A stretch of DNA of 64,000 nucleotides from Acanthosepion lycidas (taxonomy: Eukaryota > Mollusca > Cephalopoda > Sepiida > Sepiidae): the NCBI GenBank assembly GCA_963932145.1, contig OZ010581.1:88401055-88465054 (forward strand), in the 5' to 3' direction. How positions within the stretch are numbered: position 1 is the stretch's first letter; every line of letters begins with the position of its first letter. The position numbers were made by a program, and so were the translations under genes. The notes beneath the pieces are model-generated. The model saw only the letters and a program-made list of their open reading frames with translations. It made no database searches and was not told the origin of the DNA. This document shows positions 22,431 through 34,204 of the stretch, piece by piece.

Positions 22431-23504
22431 CATAATACCTCATCTCATAAATATAGACAAATGCCAAATATTTTAATTTGATCAAATTTATATATGAGTA
22501 GCTAAACTTAATGACACAGAATAAATATGGTTATTCAAAAGAAATGATGATTTTTTTTCTTCATTTTAGTTTAACTGCTCCTCTAAACGTTACAGGTTGT
22601 TAAGAGCAAACACATATTTTTACCAAGCTATTCAACCATTGAATGACTAATCTTAACATCATATATGAAACCTTTGATTGAGCAACATAACAATTTTTAT
22701 ATATATTAAGAATAAACTTAAGTTACTAGTACAGAAGGACACCACATCTTCTTTATGATCAATGATAACATATAATAATGCTATAACTAATAAAAAAAGC
22801 TATATCATTCTTTTGCATTCCACCAAAGCTCTCAATTGTATATCCCCACACTGTTATAAAGTCTAAACCTCTTTTCCCCCTATTTGAATCAGTCCATATA
22901 TTAAAATGCATTAGAAACAATGGGAAAGCAATTGCAAATAAATGCATGCTGTTCCCAAAATTTTGCCATAATGGAAATCATGAAGTAGATAGTATCCAAA
23001 GTGCCCCATTTTGTAACTTACAGAAACTGCATACCCAGGAATCTCAGTCAATTTTGAAATATTGTTGTAAATTGCCCTCAAAGACACTTTCTCCCACTAA
23101 TCTTGAAAGATAAAATTTTAATTTAGTTCTGCAAAATTTTGCTGAAGTTGCAGAGTATATAATTATATTTTATACTTAGTGAACAATACTGAATGTAAAA
23201 AAACAAAACAAAAAAAAAGACATATAAATGTTGTCAGTATTAAAAGAATTTTTCTGAACTTTGTATCGTTAATATACACAATATGCGTCACGTGGTCGGC
23301 TCCAGAGTCTTTGGCGCAAATGTATTTTAGCTCGGGTCAAAATCAGGGCCGGCATATTCAGACGTAGATGACGACATATAATTGACATTTTTCAGCCAAT
23401 TAGAATGAGTCGTTGTATTATTTAATATTGGAGCCTGTGATCTGGGGTTTTTACGAATCACATAGGATCTTGATTCTACATGTTTAAGATGATGATGTTA
23501 ATAA
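22431..23504. other. No clear gene; possibly eroded transposase interior
   Basis: AT-rich. It lies between the THAP domain and the transposase C-terminus in the same orientation, so it should hold the lost catalytic region of that element, but I could not read any catalytic motif. A less AT-rich patch at about 23280-23370 is unassigned. Confidence 0.35.
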
Positions 23505-23990
23505 ATGTTCTTCTTGTTATACTTAGCAGGTTATTGCTGTTATGCAGTTTTTAGGAAAATTAAATGCAGCAGTTGCAAAAATTTAATATATGGAAAAGTT
23601 AATGTGCAAAAAATGCCTGAAATAAACAGCTATTTTCAGCGGATTAATAGAGGTTCTCTTTTATATTCAAATGATACAACTATAAATTTTGTTCTATATA
23701 ATTATGTAGTCATTGGTAAACTGATAAAATTTATTCTTTTCTTCATTCAGTAAATGAAAGAAAATTAGCCATGCATATAACATTGTATGTTTCTGCAGAT
23801 TATGAGCTTCTTTTTAATATTGACACTTGTGATGAGGGTCACAGTATAGACAAAATAGATTATCAGGAGTTCTACAAATACCCTTTGTTCTAGGGAAAAT
23901 TATAAAATTACTAGTAACAATTTAAGCAAAAAACGAAAACTACAAACATTCAGCTAAAAATTCAATATCTATAATATATTTTTCCATAAT
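23505..23990 (+). pseudogene. P-element/THAP9-like transposase C-terminal relic
   Basis: An 82-codon frame reads FLLYLAGYCCYAVFRKIKCS, then CKNLIYGK. The Y-(I/L)-A-G-Y ... C-x2-C pattern is characteristic of the C-terminal zinc-binding region of P-element/THAP9-type transposases. After a stop at 23751 the homology appears to continue in forward frames (RKLAMHITLY, then LLFNIDTCDEGHSIDKI, then a KKRKLQTF-type basic end near 23935). It is on the same strand as the THAP domain 2.1 kb upstream, so both may come from one degraded element. The catalytic core is not recognisable. Assignment is by remembered pattern. Confidence 0.5.
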
Positions 23991-24246
23991 AATTTTTTAT
24001 ATTCAAATTTTGAATTGCTGCTGATTGTAACTTTACAGAATAATTATTACAATTAAAATAAAAACATGCAAGTTAAAACAATGCTGATTATAAGAAAAAT
24101 GTTTTAAAATCTGAAATAATTAAAATAATGAACGAATTTTCAGACTTTAAAAAATTGCATGAAATGCAACATGTTGTTTTGTTTATTTACTTAAATAAAC
24201 ATGAGTAAAAAAAAAAATAGACTTAAAAATAAGGTAAAAAAATCAG

Positions 24247-24480
24247 TCTCTCGCTGACGTAAAAAAACAAGATTTTTAAGCAAAATTTCGAATGTGTTAG
24301 AAAGATTTAAAATTTCTTTTTAAATAATTAAAATTCAATTTGGTCCTTCCCCTTAATAACATAAATATCTTGACGATAAAGTAGAGGTAATTTATAACGC
24401 AACATTCAGCAACAATATTTTTATTATTAAATTTTTTAAATGAATATTAAATAAAGTTCAGTATAAAACCCAACCCTGTT
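24247..24480. repeat. Dispersed AT-rich repeat shared with 53458-53600
   Basis: The block ctgacgtaaaaaaacaagat ... gtgttagaaagattt ... ttggtccttccccttaataa aligns with ctgacgcaagaaaaacgaat ... gtgctagaaaagatt ... ttggtcttttctcttaataa at 53463 onward. The 53-kb copy adjoins a Tc1-like transposase relic, so this may be the terminal part of the same transposon family. Confidence 0.45.
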
Positions 24481-24609
24481 TCGTTCTTTTTTTAAACGTA
24501 ATTTTAAAAAGTTTTCTCAAACTTTTTTTTGGTTTACAATAATTCTTTATCTTACTGCCTGTCTCGCTAACCACATGGACTATTTTGTGACGTCACTTCA
24601 AAATCAAGC

Positions 24610-24690
24610 AGGTCTTCTCATTCGGTTGTCTCGGTAGAGTCACGATTAACCACTTTCTGAAGGGACATACATCATAGAAAAAAGCAGCAG
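24610..24690 (+). mobile_element. LINE-B 3' terminal fragment
   Basis: It ends in ctgaagggacatacatcata followed by A-rich sequence with agc steps (24680-24710), matching the tails at 15219 and 17893. It is less than 80 bp long and 5' truncated. Confidence 0.5.
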
Positions 24691-25039
24691 CAGAAGAAAA
24701 AAGAAGAATCTTTCTTGATAGATAAAGGTGGAATAATTTAATCAATAGTATTTCAGACAGTAGAATAATGAAATGAAATTAGTATAAGGTAAATAATTGA
24801 ATTAATAAATATTTAAATAAATAACTGCTTAACTTCTTTTACACGACATCATTTTAATAGTACAAGAAACTTTTAACTAAAGCAACCATAGCTTAGCTTG
24901 ACAAAAACTTTTCAGATACCAACATATTATTGATGTAGTCTATAATTAGGAGATATGCGTAGACATTAAATATTCAAGCAAAGATTTCTAAGAATCAATA
25001 AAAAATACCACAAATAATATCCAGAGGCAGAAATAATAA

Positions 25040-26370
25040 ATGGAATCCCCAACATTGGGAACATACCGGAAGATGTCAGCAGATCTATTTTCGTAGCACT
25101 AGCTGAGAAACCAGGAACAAACGAATGCGAGCTCCAACGAACAATCAGCCTAATGAGCCACGTAACTAAACTCATCATCCGAATTCTGATGAATGGAGCA
25201 CGCAGCAGAATTGGACCACAGATAGGACAAGAACAGTGCGGATTCGTTAAAGACACTGGACAAGGAACGCGATATTCATCCTTAGAATATTATCAGAAAG
25301 TGCAATATAAATGACGTGTACCTATGTTTCATAAACTACACAAAGGCATTCGGCAAAGTACACCACAGGTATCTTTTCGAACTGCTCAGCAATCCATAAC
25401 CTATACTGGCAGTAAACAGCATGCATCCGCATAGAGAACGAGTTCAGCGAATATACAAAAATAGAAAGGGGCATAAGGCAAGGATGTGACTTCTCACCGG
25501 ATTTATTCAACTCATACAGCGAGGCAATTCTGAGAGAATTGGGGATCCTACTGGGATGCAACATTGGCTGCCGCAATCGTACCAATACGCAGGCGACGCA
25601 GTACTGATAGCAAACACTAAAAAGAAACTATAAAACCTCCTACAGAAGGTAGCGAAGGAGAGCGAGAAGAAGGGACTAAGCATAAACTATGAGGCAGAAT
25701 GCATGGTCACCAGTAAAAGGATGAATCCAAAATGCGATTTTCATGTTGGGACACTAAAATCAAGCATGTGCGGAAGTTTAAATATCTGGGAAGTGTTGTG
25801 ATAGAGGACAGTAAGTGCGACGCTGTGATCCAAAGACGGATTGGGATCGCTAAGGATGCATTCCAAAAACTGGGCAGTGTACTGCGAGACAGGAGGATTT
25901 CCTGGTGACAAAGAAAAGAGTACTGTACTAATACATGACATCTGTCCCCTTATATGACAGCAAATGTTGGACGGTCTCCTCTAAGCTGAAGATGAGACTC
26001 GAGGCAGCGGAGATGTGGCTTTACAGAAGGTTGCTAAGGATATCATGGAGCGAGCGTGTGAACAACGATGAGGTCTTGAAAAGGATGCAAACAAAAAGGA
26101 AGCTTATATAAGGAAGAGACAGATGAAATTTCTGGGACACTTCATTAGAAAGGCGGACCTGCGGAATCTGATACTCACAGGTAGAATAGATAGAAAAATA
26201 GACAAGGGAAAGCATCGCATGACATACTTGGCTGGCAGAAGGTGGTCTGGGGTAGTTGGCAGAAGCACGAAACTTATTGAGAGCCACAACGGAAACGGGG
26301 AAGTAGAGAGCCATGATCGTCTACGTTCTGAAAGGACACGACACAAAAAGAAAGAACACAAAGAATAAAA
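25040..26370 (+). pseudogene. LINE-B relic: most of the reverse transcriptase, C-terminus and 3' end
   Basis: The best forward-strand LINE-B copy. Readable blocks in order: IPEDVSRSIFVALAEKPGTN (about 25063), TKLIIRILMNGARSRIGPQI (25165), QEQCGFVKDTG, YTKAFGKVHH (25337), the catalytic box as YAGD instead of YADD (25586-25597), KKKL...ESEKKGLSINYEAECM (25660), then RQMKFLGHFIRKADLRNLIL (26120) and GKHRMTYLAGR. It ends with the 3' signature ctgaaaggacacgacacaaa at 26330. The endonuclease and N-terminal RT are absent (5' truncation). At least four frameshifts and several stops break the frame. Loss of the first catalytic aspartate alone would abolish activity. The last 81 codons form a clean frame (26123-26368). 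Confidence 0.85.
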
Positions 26371-26780
26371 TTTATGGCTGAAATACTGAGGGAAATTATA
26401 TAATGTCAAGGAGACCATATTATGTAGAATAATAAGATTATTTATCAGGCATATAGTAGATTGAAATTTTATTCTGATGTTTATTTCTGCACGTTAAGTC
26501 TTTAGTTCTTTTTTTTTATTAATGACTTATGTTAACTTTACTTTGCTTAATAAAATATGATATCCAGAAATAAGTCATTGTCAATATATTTAATAGGGGT
26601 TAAATTATAAGATGATATTCCGACGAAATATTGCTCAGAGCTCATGAAAATTCTACTAATATCGGTTTGTTCAAAATAAAATCCGATATAGTGCATAGTG
26701 ACATTGTGCGATGGGTAAATTGCCACTATTTTATATTGTTAATTTCGAGCATGCGCGTTGTTTGTTTTTGATTTTGTCGA
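26371..26780. other. No recognisable gene
   Basis: AT-rich spacer between the LINE-B 3' end and the mariner relic. It should contain the mariner 5' end, but no clear inverted repeat was found. Confidence 0.4.
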
Positions 26781-26829
26781 CAGCACAATATAGTAGAGTC
26801 AAATAGATACAGCCAGCGAGAAAAAGAGC

Positions 26830-27445
26830 ACCATGATGCAATTCATTCCGCCGGAATTTGGGAAACTGTACTGGTTGGCATTCGCACTGGATGCTCCAAT
26901 GCGATCACTTCAGAATGTTTGGCTGTCAATCTGAGGACAGTGTGGAGGATTCGGAAAGAGTTGGATGAGTCTATTACGAAGGTACGTCAGGCCGGAAAAC
27001 TCACTCTGATCATTTGGATAAGAAAAGAACTCCCGAATTTGTTGGTGAGAGCCCCAGACTCAATACAGTGCCTTGAAGAGGTAGTGCTGCTCTAGCTCAA
27101 GAGGGTAGCTACTGGAAGACCCTATGTTTGACAACAGGACTCTCTACCATGGCATAGCAAGTAGGAGAACCCAATCATGGCTGTCTGACATTTTATTCAA
27201 CCACATCACCCTTTACATCTGGCCACGTAACTCCCCAGAGTGTAAACCCCTTGATTATTATATGTGAGTCACAGTTGAGCGAGAGACCAAAAACATTCTT
27301 TGTAACATCAAAGATGAACTTAAGGCAAGGATTTGGGCTTCATTCACCAACTTAAACAAGCAGACCGTCCAAAAGAGTTGCAGGAGATTCCAATGTCATC
27401 TGGAGGTCATGGTTAAAACTAATGCCAATTTTGTTGAATAAATGT
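26830..27445 (+). pseudogene. Tc1/mariner transposase with a large internal deletion
   Basis: The N-terminal helix-turn-helix is readable at about 26845-26990 (AITSECLAVNLRTVWRIRKEL) in one forward frame. After eroded sequence the C-terminus appears at 27210-27441: LYIWPRNSPECKPLDYYM, then VTVERETKNILCNIKDELKA, then SFTNLNKQTVQKSCRRF, ending NANFVE and TAA. The third catalytic position (the D of LDYY) is kept at 27253-27255. The central part with the first two catalytic aspartates is missing or unreadable, and a stop (TGA) follows YYM. Length is roughly 200 codons instead of about 340. The terminal inverted repeats were not found. Cut-and-paste activity is not possible from this copy. Confidence 0.8.
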
Positions 27446-27538
27446 TCTCTTTAGGATTTCAAGACATGTTTGTGAAATTTTCGTAAAATGTTACAGTTTG
27501 TTGCGTAATTTAATCGACAATTTCTCCATCGCACCCCG

Positions 27539-27540
<2 letters not shown>

Positions 27541-27600
<60 letters not shown>

Positions 27601-27770
27601 ATGTGTGTGTGTGTGTGTGTGTGTGTTTGTATGCATGTATGCATGTGTTGTATATATATTGTGTTTATATATATATGTCTGTGTGTATGTATGGTTGTAT
27701 GTATGTATGCGTTGTGTATAATATATATTGTTTATATATATATGTGTGTGTGTGTGTTTGTATGTATGCG
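27541..27770. repeat. (TA)n-(TG)n complex microsatellite
   Basis: TA to 27590, then TG/TATG-rich repeats with gtatgtatgc steps to about 27770. Apparent Tyr-Ile and Cys-Val frames on both strands are artefacts. Confidence 0.9.
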
Positions 27771-27997
27771 TTGTGTGCATTTTCCAGTTCATATTTAAAT
27801 GAGTGCTTTCATTTCTCTCTCTCAGTCTGTACTCCTCTCAGCATCTATTCAACTATAAAAATTCAGTTCTAATATCGACATGATACTTTCGTACCGTTAT
27901 ATATACATATCCATGAACATAATTTGCAAGCCTTACGAAATAACATTATGTATAATTAGATATCTCACTCTCTCTCTCTCTGTATATATATATATGC

Positions 27998-27998
<1 letters not shown>

Positions 27999-28063
<65 letters not shown>
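27999..28063. repeat. (CTAT)n microsatellite
   Basis: About 16 perfect tetranucleotide units, preceded by short (TC) and (TA) tracts from 27967. Confidence 0.95.
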
Positions 28064-28298
28064 GTTTGTCTAAAAACACGATAGTTCTTTGCGTGTAAGT
28101 GTGCAATTTATGGTCATTAAATAACATCAGTGCTTACATTTGATGAGAATATGACCTGGAGGAGAAGGCAGATTCTCTAAAAAACGAAATGATTGCTACA
28201 ATAAAGGTAACTCGTTATCACTGTAGGACAGGTAAAGATATAACGGACTCTTTAGATAAACATGGCAGATGATAAATCAGTGCACTCGCCTTTGAAAA

Positions 28299-28300
<2 letters not shown>

Positions 28301-28379
<79 letters not shown>
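28301..28379. repeat. (TA)n-(TG)n microsatellite
   Basis: About 60 bp of TA followed by TG. Confidence 0.95.
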
Positions 28380-28829
28380 ATACATGGATTTCGTGTTTGT
28401 GTGCATATCTGCATACATTTATACATATTATATGTAGAAATGCAGGATTGTTATGCACATACGATGTGTCTCGAAAGTGGTGTTTTTAGATTATAGCATC
28501 TCTTTCTGATGAATAACAAAAATATAATAAAAATATAATATTATTATGCACACACACTGGCCCATATTTGTATGGATTTATATATCGAAATACGAAACAA
28601 ATTCCTCTTCCAAAATATTCTACACTGTGTGATATTTTGTAATATAAATCAATATTTAACTAAAAAAAATTGCCATTAAGGAACCGGTGTTTTCAAAATA
28701 TGTATGATATACTTACATTTAATATGATAAATATGTGATGTGAATTACATCTTATAATACTTTTTACTATTAGAAATACAGGTGCGGGATTTTATTATGG
28801 AAAATGAGAATTATCACACACACTGTGTT

Positions 28830-28835
<6 letters not shown>

Positions 28836-28922
<87 letters not shown>
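28836..28922. repeat. (TA)n-(TG)n microsatellite
   Basis: About 46 bp of TA followed by about 40 bp of TG. Confidence 0.95.
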
Positions 28923-28924
<2 letters not shown>

Positions 28925-29086
28925 CCTAGACCTTGACCTTTGTCTATTTAGATTTATAATCAATCCAATTTCTCTTTAACTTGTTGATTATTACTGACTT
29001 AATATAAAAACTGTTTGTGAACATTTTTATATTTTTTATACTTGGTAGTAATTCCGAATTTATTTTCTTTAAAACTTAAGTAGCTG

Positions 29087-30660
29087 TGGAGGCCCAGTTA
29101 ATGTTATTATACTCCCTTATCATATAACCCTGCGACTTTTCGCTAAAGAGAAGGAAGAAAGAGTAGGCGAAACTTCCTGTTGGAGTAGATGCTGCAGTTA
29201 TTGCATTTGTTCAGTGCCGGGGGCCTCCACTCTCCCCTTTCCCATTGCGTGGACAGAATCCTCAGTCTTGTTTCGTAACATTTGACCAGCTTAGACAAGC
29301 TCTGACTAGATTAGACAATTTATTTTCACCTTAGACCAGCGGCCTGAGTCGAAACACCCAGGTCCCCACGTTAAAAATCGACCTCGTATCACAAGCTGTC
29401 TCAGTGGCAGTTAAATGTAAATTTCAGAAGAAAGAGGAGGAGGAACATCCAGTCGGAGTAGACGCTGCGGTTGTATCTGTTCCGTGCCGAAGTCGTCTCT
29501 CCTCCCTTGCTTTCTCACCATCGTTTTGTGACATCTGTTATGTGTTGATGGCATGACCGGCTTAGTACTTGCTTAGACAAGCTATGACCACTCTTAATAC
29601 CGGCACTCTTGCCCTTTATTACTGCCGTCTACCACAGACCCTTATCTTCCAGCATTCCTATCCTTTACTACTTCCGGCTACCACGAACCATTATCGTCCG
29701 GTATACTTGGCCTTTATTACTTCTGGCCATTTAGTTCAACCTAATTCATCTAGTTGATCTGCGTTAATGGGACTGCTTACGACAGACCTGAACTTCCGGC
29801 TACGGATTGGTCCCTATTTACAGTATTCCTAACTCACCCGGTTTCTTTAGGAAGTTGCTGTATACATATCGTCCAGGCTTCAAACAACCTATTCTGTATA
29901 CTTGTGACTGGACTTAACCAGCAACTACCCGAATACTAACGCAACATTACCATTATTTTCTGACATAATAATTAGTTAATTCATACGGTCAGATATCCCT
30001 CCTGACATGTTTCTTATTGGGTCCAACCGGAAACTTATTCAACGATCCGTATTGTGGTTCCATTGACCATCATATCTCGCCGTTCCATCGTTAATACTTG
30101 TGGCCATCATATCCATCCTGAGGTTCCCTATCTTCAACTATCAACTTCCGGCGTTTCCTGTCAACCTAATTCATTTGGTTTAGGTAGTTGCAGGCACATC
30201 GTCAATGCCTCAAACAACTTCTTCCATACACTTTGGTTTAAATAATACGGAAGGTTCACAATTGGACTTAACCAGCAACTATTCAACACTTTCACCGGAA
30301 ATTTATACTGAACTTTCGAAGTTCGCTTTTACATGCCATTAACTTACCTGAACTCTACTTTGAACTTAATCACAGATATATTATTCTATCTGGTCAGTAT
30401 CTCTCAATTTAATTAATTCTGCCTCCATTTACTTGAGTCATTGTTTGTTCATGTTTCTTTAATCGAAACACTACTTTGTACAGATGTAAATAAATTTTGT
30501 ATTAATTTTAAGTTTGTTGTTTGTTGTCCTCTTGTTGACCTGATAGATTCACGTCTTTTATAAGACGTTTGTGGACCTCCTGTGACGCCAATCCTTTTAT
30601 TGAGGCACACAGGCCATATTATATAGCCCCTCCTCCAGGGGGTCCACTATATATATCGCA
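29087..30660 (+). mobile_element. GC-richer block with internal repeats, possible LTR or retroelement leader
   Basis: Composition changes sharply from AT-rich flanks. A segment around 29160-29270 (ggagtagatgctgcagtt ... gtgccg ... ctccactctcccc) recurs diverged at 29430-29520. The phrase tttattacttccggctacca occurs in three diverged units of about 55 bp at 29612-29730. Motifs tcaacctaattcat and ggacttaaccagcaacta recur about 310-440 bp apart (29737 and 30160; 29891 and 30267). An aataaa signal lies at 30490 and is followed by a T/G-rich stretch and tgtggacctcctgtgacgcc at 30570. An LTR with polyadenylation signal and U5 would look like this. No flanking duplication, PBS or gag-pol was found, so this is only a suggestion. 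Confidence 0.35.
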
Positions 30661-31739
30661 GTACTGATATTGATATTTATACCTCACAAATATAAAAAAA
30701 ATGTCATCGGTCGATAGAAAAAAAAAACACAATTTACTTTGTAAATTTTAAATAAAAAAGTGATCACTGAAAAATTAAATCATAAATCAAGCTCGCTGGC
30801 AACTATAATGAAAAAAAATACTGGTAATGTGAATGAAAACTATATTAATTAAATTAAAACGTTATTAAGCTATCAAAATTGTTTGACTAACAGGAGAATA
30901 TTTGAAGAAACACGTGTTTCCTCTGTAAACATAAAAATAAGGACATTAAGAACAGAGTATAACTACTTAAAACTGATTTTTCAACAGTAAGTTTTTGCCA
31001 CGAATTTTGAGTTATATTGGATGAGACTGATGGAAGGTCTTGATTCTATCACCATCATGGAAATATCCAAGCAACAACGTACAAAAGTATTATTTTCCCA
31101 CGTAATGTACGTAGCAGAATACGTTCTTTGAAATATGACAATGTTGTAAAAATGAATGGATTAGTGTCTACTGAGATATATAGCATATTCAAATAACTAA
31201 TAATAAGTTGAAAAAAAAAAAACAGAAAAATAATTTGTTAAAAATTAGTGATTATTTTGTTAATCGAGTATATACTACCAAAGAATGTTCCATTTAGATT
31301 TATCAATAAATAAATAAATAAAAAAATCCGTTTCATTTTTTTGTTTGCACTATAAAGCCTGACACTCACAAAACGAATTATTCTGAACATTTTTAATTGG
31401 ATGGATATTATAAGTTGGAATTCAAATAGATACTGATCTCTCCCTCTCTCCCTATCTCTCATACAGATCAAATGCAGATCAAATATGAATCGGAAACGTT
31501 TGATTAATAACCATTTTCTATGTGTATGTCTGTGCATGCATGTATGTGTGTGTGTGTGTTTGTGTGTGTGTAGGTACCATCAACCCAACACATAACGGTC
31601 ATAAAATGCTCCAACTTATTGAGAAAGCACCTCAAAAGATCCAATTAAAAGCTTCCTCTACCTGTCCATAAAATTATAAAACTATATAAGCTAATCACTA
31701 ACCACTGTTTCTTTTTTTATTAATAATCTCTATAATAAA
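30661..31739. other. No recognisable gene
   Basis: AT-rich; a short (TG) run at 31545-31571. The 99-codon minus-strand frame at 31238-31537 has no family resemblance. Confidence 0.4.
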
Positions 31740-32165
31740 AAAAATCGTCTTACACATGTAGTCACCTCTCAGTGGTGTTCTTGCTTGTATTTTTCTAGAA
31801 TTTTTAGAATCCAATCCATTAAAGAAATCATACCCAAAAGATCTTCTTACCTAAGATGTATAGATGACGCTCTTTTATTATATCCTCTTAATATGAATCT
31901 ATTAGACGTAGTTATCAAACTCAATATGGTTGAACCTACCATTGAATTCACACATGAATTTGAAATAAAAAAAATCTCTGCTGTCCCTCAATATCTTATT
32001 AATACGTAACAAGAAATTAGATTTTAAAGTTTATTGTAAACCCACTAAGAAAAAGGATCTAATAATTTCTATAACCAGGACAATGAAAGAATAAAAAGCA
32101 TTATTAGTCATAGGATTATACTTCACAGCCCTTAGGGTATACAACCGTAAGAGGATACAAAGTAC
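31740..32165 (+). pseudogene. PLE-type reverse transcriptase fragment (lineage 1)
   Basis: Forward frames read SPLSGVLACIFLEFLES (31766-31815), then KKSYPKD. After a frameshift near 31845 comes RCIDDALLLYPLN, then VIKLNMVEPTIEFTHEFE. After another shift comes LDFKVYCKPTKKKDLI, then FTALRVYN. This is the RT catalytic and thumb region of Penelope-like elements. The catalytic box reads CIDD (31857-31868) where the family usually has YVDD, so both aspartates are kept but Tyr is lost. No GIY-YIG domain follows. It differs in sequence from the PLE at 35490-37018, so they are separate lineages. Confidence 0.7.
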
Positions 32166-33567
32166 AATTGGTTTTATTCGGGTGCGTAGCTTACAATAAT
32201 AAATTTTCATTAATTTTTTTTTAAAAAAATCTCAAGTTTTATTATTTACATACAAAATACTCCCACTATTTTAAAAACAATACATGATTAAAATAACAAA
32301 CACTTATCTAATAAAAATGCAATATTCTTTTAGCATATTTTCTTTAAGTTTCATATAGAAGAATCCAGTTTCCAGTTCTCCGTGCATTTGCGAGATCTAT
32401 AAACAAATCATAAGGCCAAACGCTTCAAAAAGTTGGAATTTGTGTCCAGGAATAAATATTTTCGCATGGCTTGTTGTATGTTGCATGCTCAAGAGCAAGA
32501 AATCCTAAGAATTTATTGTTCGCTGTTAAAAGTGAGAAAGGAAAAAACGAAATTTTCTTAAACATATTGTTTATTATGCTATCTAATAAAATAAAATTAA
32601 ATTAAAGAAATTATTAAAACGCAAAGTAGGGTTTTGTCAAAGTATTTTTTACGAAACAAATCATGAATCAATCTCTTAAGTTAAAATGAAGTAATCATCA
32701 TGTACGGAGACAATATACAGAGCTATAATTGCGGTATGAAAGGATAACAGGGCGTTATTCTTTAAAACCTGAATAATATTTTCCCTGTCCTATTAACAAA
32801 AGATAAAGTTTTAAAATACGAAGCAATGAGTTATTCAGTATTATGTCATACCTACAGCAGATAAAGTTCAATAAAATTTTGCCCGGCAACTTTGTGTAAA
32901 ATATCCTCCCAGTTCAGACTCTGTTACCATGTTATATATGAGCTGGCAGTTAACATAGATGTAGTGAAAATAATCCGGTGATGTGTCGATAACCGAGACG
33001 AACAAATATTTTGTTATTTATGAAACTAACTTTTAAGTCTTATCAAAATATTTGTAAAATGTGTTAAATTGTTAAATTTTTGTTATAGCGATAATATTTT
33101 CATCTTGGTATACATATTGATTGAGGATGTTTCATAATATTAAGTCTTTCCTTGCTAAAGAGAATGTAATCAAATCACAAGCCACCAACAGACTTTATAT
33201 TCCTTTGTTCAAAAGTTTCTACCGTAACAAAATTTGAAAAGTTGGTGAATATAAAAAGGGAAACAGCTCATGTTTTGTTATCAACAGGTTTGAATAAATA
33301 ACTCTTTTGGCTCTTTTTTATATTGTATAAAAAACGTTATGATTTAATATTTATTAGCATACCTCTTTAATTGATGCGATGTAAACACGTGTTATATGAA
33401 CGAACCATTTTAAGTGTTTTTATGGATAAATCGTCTTGCTACATGCACATAAGTTCTTCTTTAATCACTTAATGTCTTAGTAAATATCTCTTTTAAGTGA
33501 AATTATTATCTACGACGTTTGAGTACGCATCCTTGTATCTGTATACTCAAACACCCGAGACCACTAA

Positions 33568-33568
<1 letters not shown>
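32166..33568. other. No recognisable gene
   Basis: AT-rich with no named repeat; nothing decisive on either strand. Confidence 0.45.
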
Positions 33569-33628
<60 letters not shown>

Positions 33629-33893
33629 GAAAAATATACGGAAAAATCAAACAAAAATCCTTATATGCGAAGAACAAGATCCATCGTCTTTCTCATGTTG
33701 AATTGATAATGTTAATTATATTTTATGAATATGTCCTGAAGATGGTTTATTGGACCGAAACGTCCGACGTTGACATTATATTAACATTAAAACAGCATAA
33801 TTGCATATAAGGATTTTTGTTTGTTTTGTCGGTATATTTTTCTTCATACTGTCGGATCTATATCCATATATTTGCTTACACACACACACACAC

Positions 33894-33942
<49 letters not shown>
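33569..33942. mobile_element. Foldback structure: (TA)n - 46-bp inverted repeat - hammerhead - inverted repeat - (TA)n
   Basis: A TA tract (33569-33625) leads into a left arm (33623-33668). The right arm (33803-33848) is its reverse complement with three mismatches in 46. A short stretch with (CA)n follows, then a second TA tract (33897-33942). The 134-bp spacer contains the hammerhead-like sequence at 33731-33776. There is no coding capacity. The symmetric layout suggests a mobile unit or a repeat-mediated inversion product. PLE-related non-autonomous elements are the closest known type with both inverted termini and hammerheads. Confidence 0.6.
33731..33776 (+). ncRNA. Hammerhead ribozyme candidate
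   Basis: All three helices and the conserved core can be drawn. Stem I pairs atgtc (33731-33735) with gacat (33772-33776). The core CTGAAGA (33736-33742) matches CUGANGA. Stem II pairs GGT (33744-33746) with ACC (33754-33756), leaving one extra T before it. GAAA is at 33757-33760. Stem III pairs ACGT (33760-33763) with ACGT (33767-33770) over a CCG loop. The nucleotide 17 position is T71, so cleavage would be expected after 33771. Very short stem III helices are typical of hammerheads in PLEs and retrozymes, which often act as dimers. The bulged T and a GUU rather than GUC cleavage triplet may lower activity. Self-cleavage is inferred from the fold only. Confidence 0.6.
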
Positions 33943-33944
<2 letters not shown>

Positions 33945-34204
33945 CCGTCTGAATTACTGTGCAAATCACATAAATATCAATAACTTGAATTTGCTTTGAA
34001 CATTTTTATCAAATCGTAAACGATTAATTTAGACGTCAAAGGAAAGCTTCAGTTATAATTTTAGGTAACTTCAACGTATTTTACGTTTTTTAAGTTTACT
34101 GGATTTATTATAAAAACGTCCGCTTCAAGTTATTAATTAAAGATCTTAAACTAGCATTAGTTTAAGCCCTCTGAAAACTAATAAAAGCTATTATTCCATA
34201 AAAT

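Noticed and set aside
27999..28063. CRISPR-like array or other regular spaced repeat
   Set aside because: The repeats are contiguous tetranucleotides without spacers. Nothing in the window resembles a CRISPR array, and the sequence is eukaryotic.
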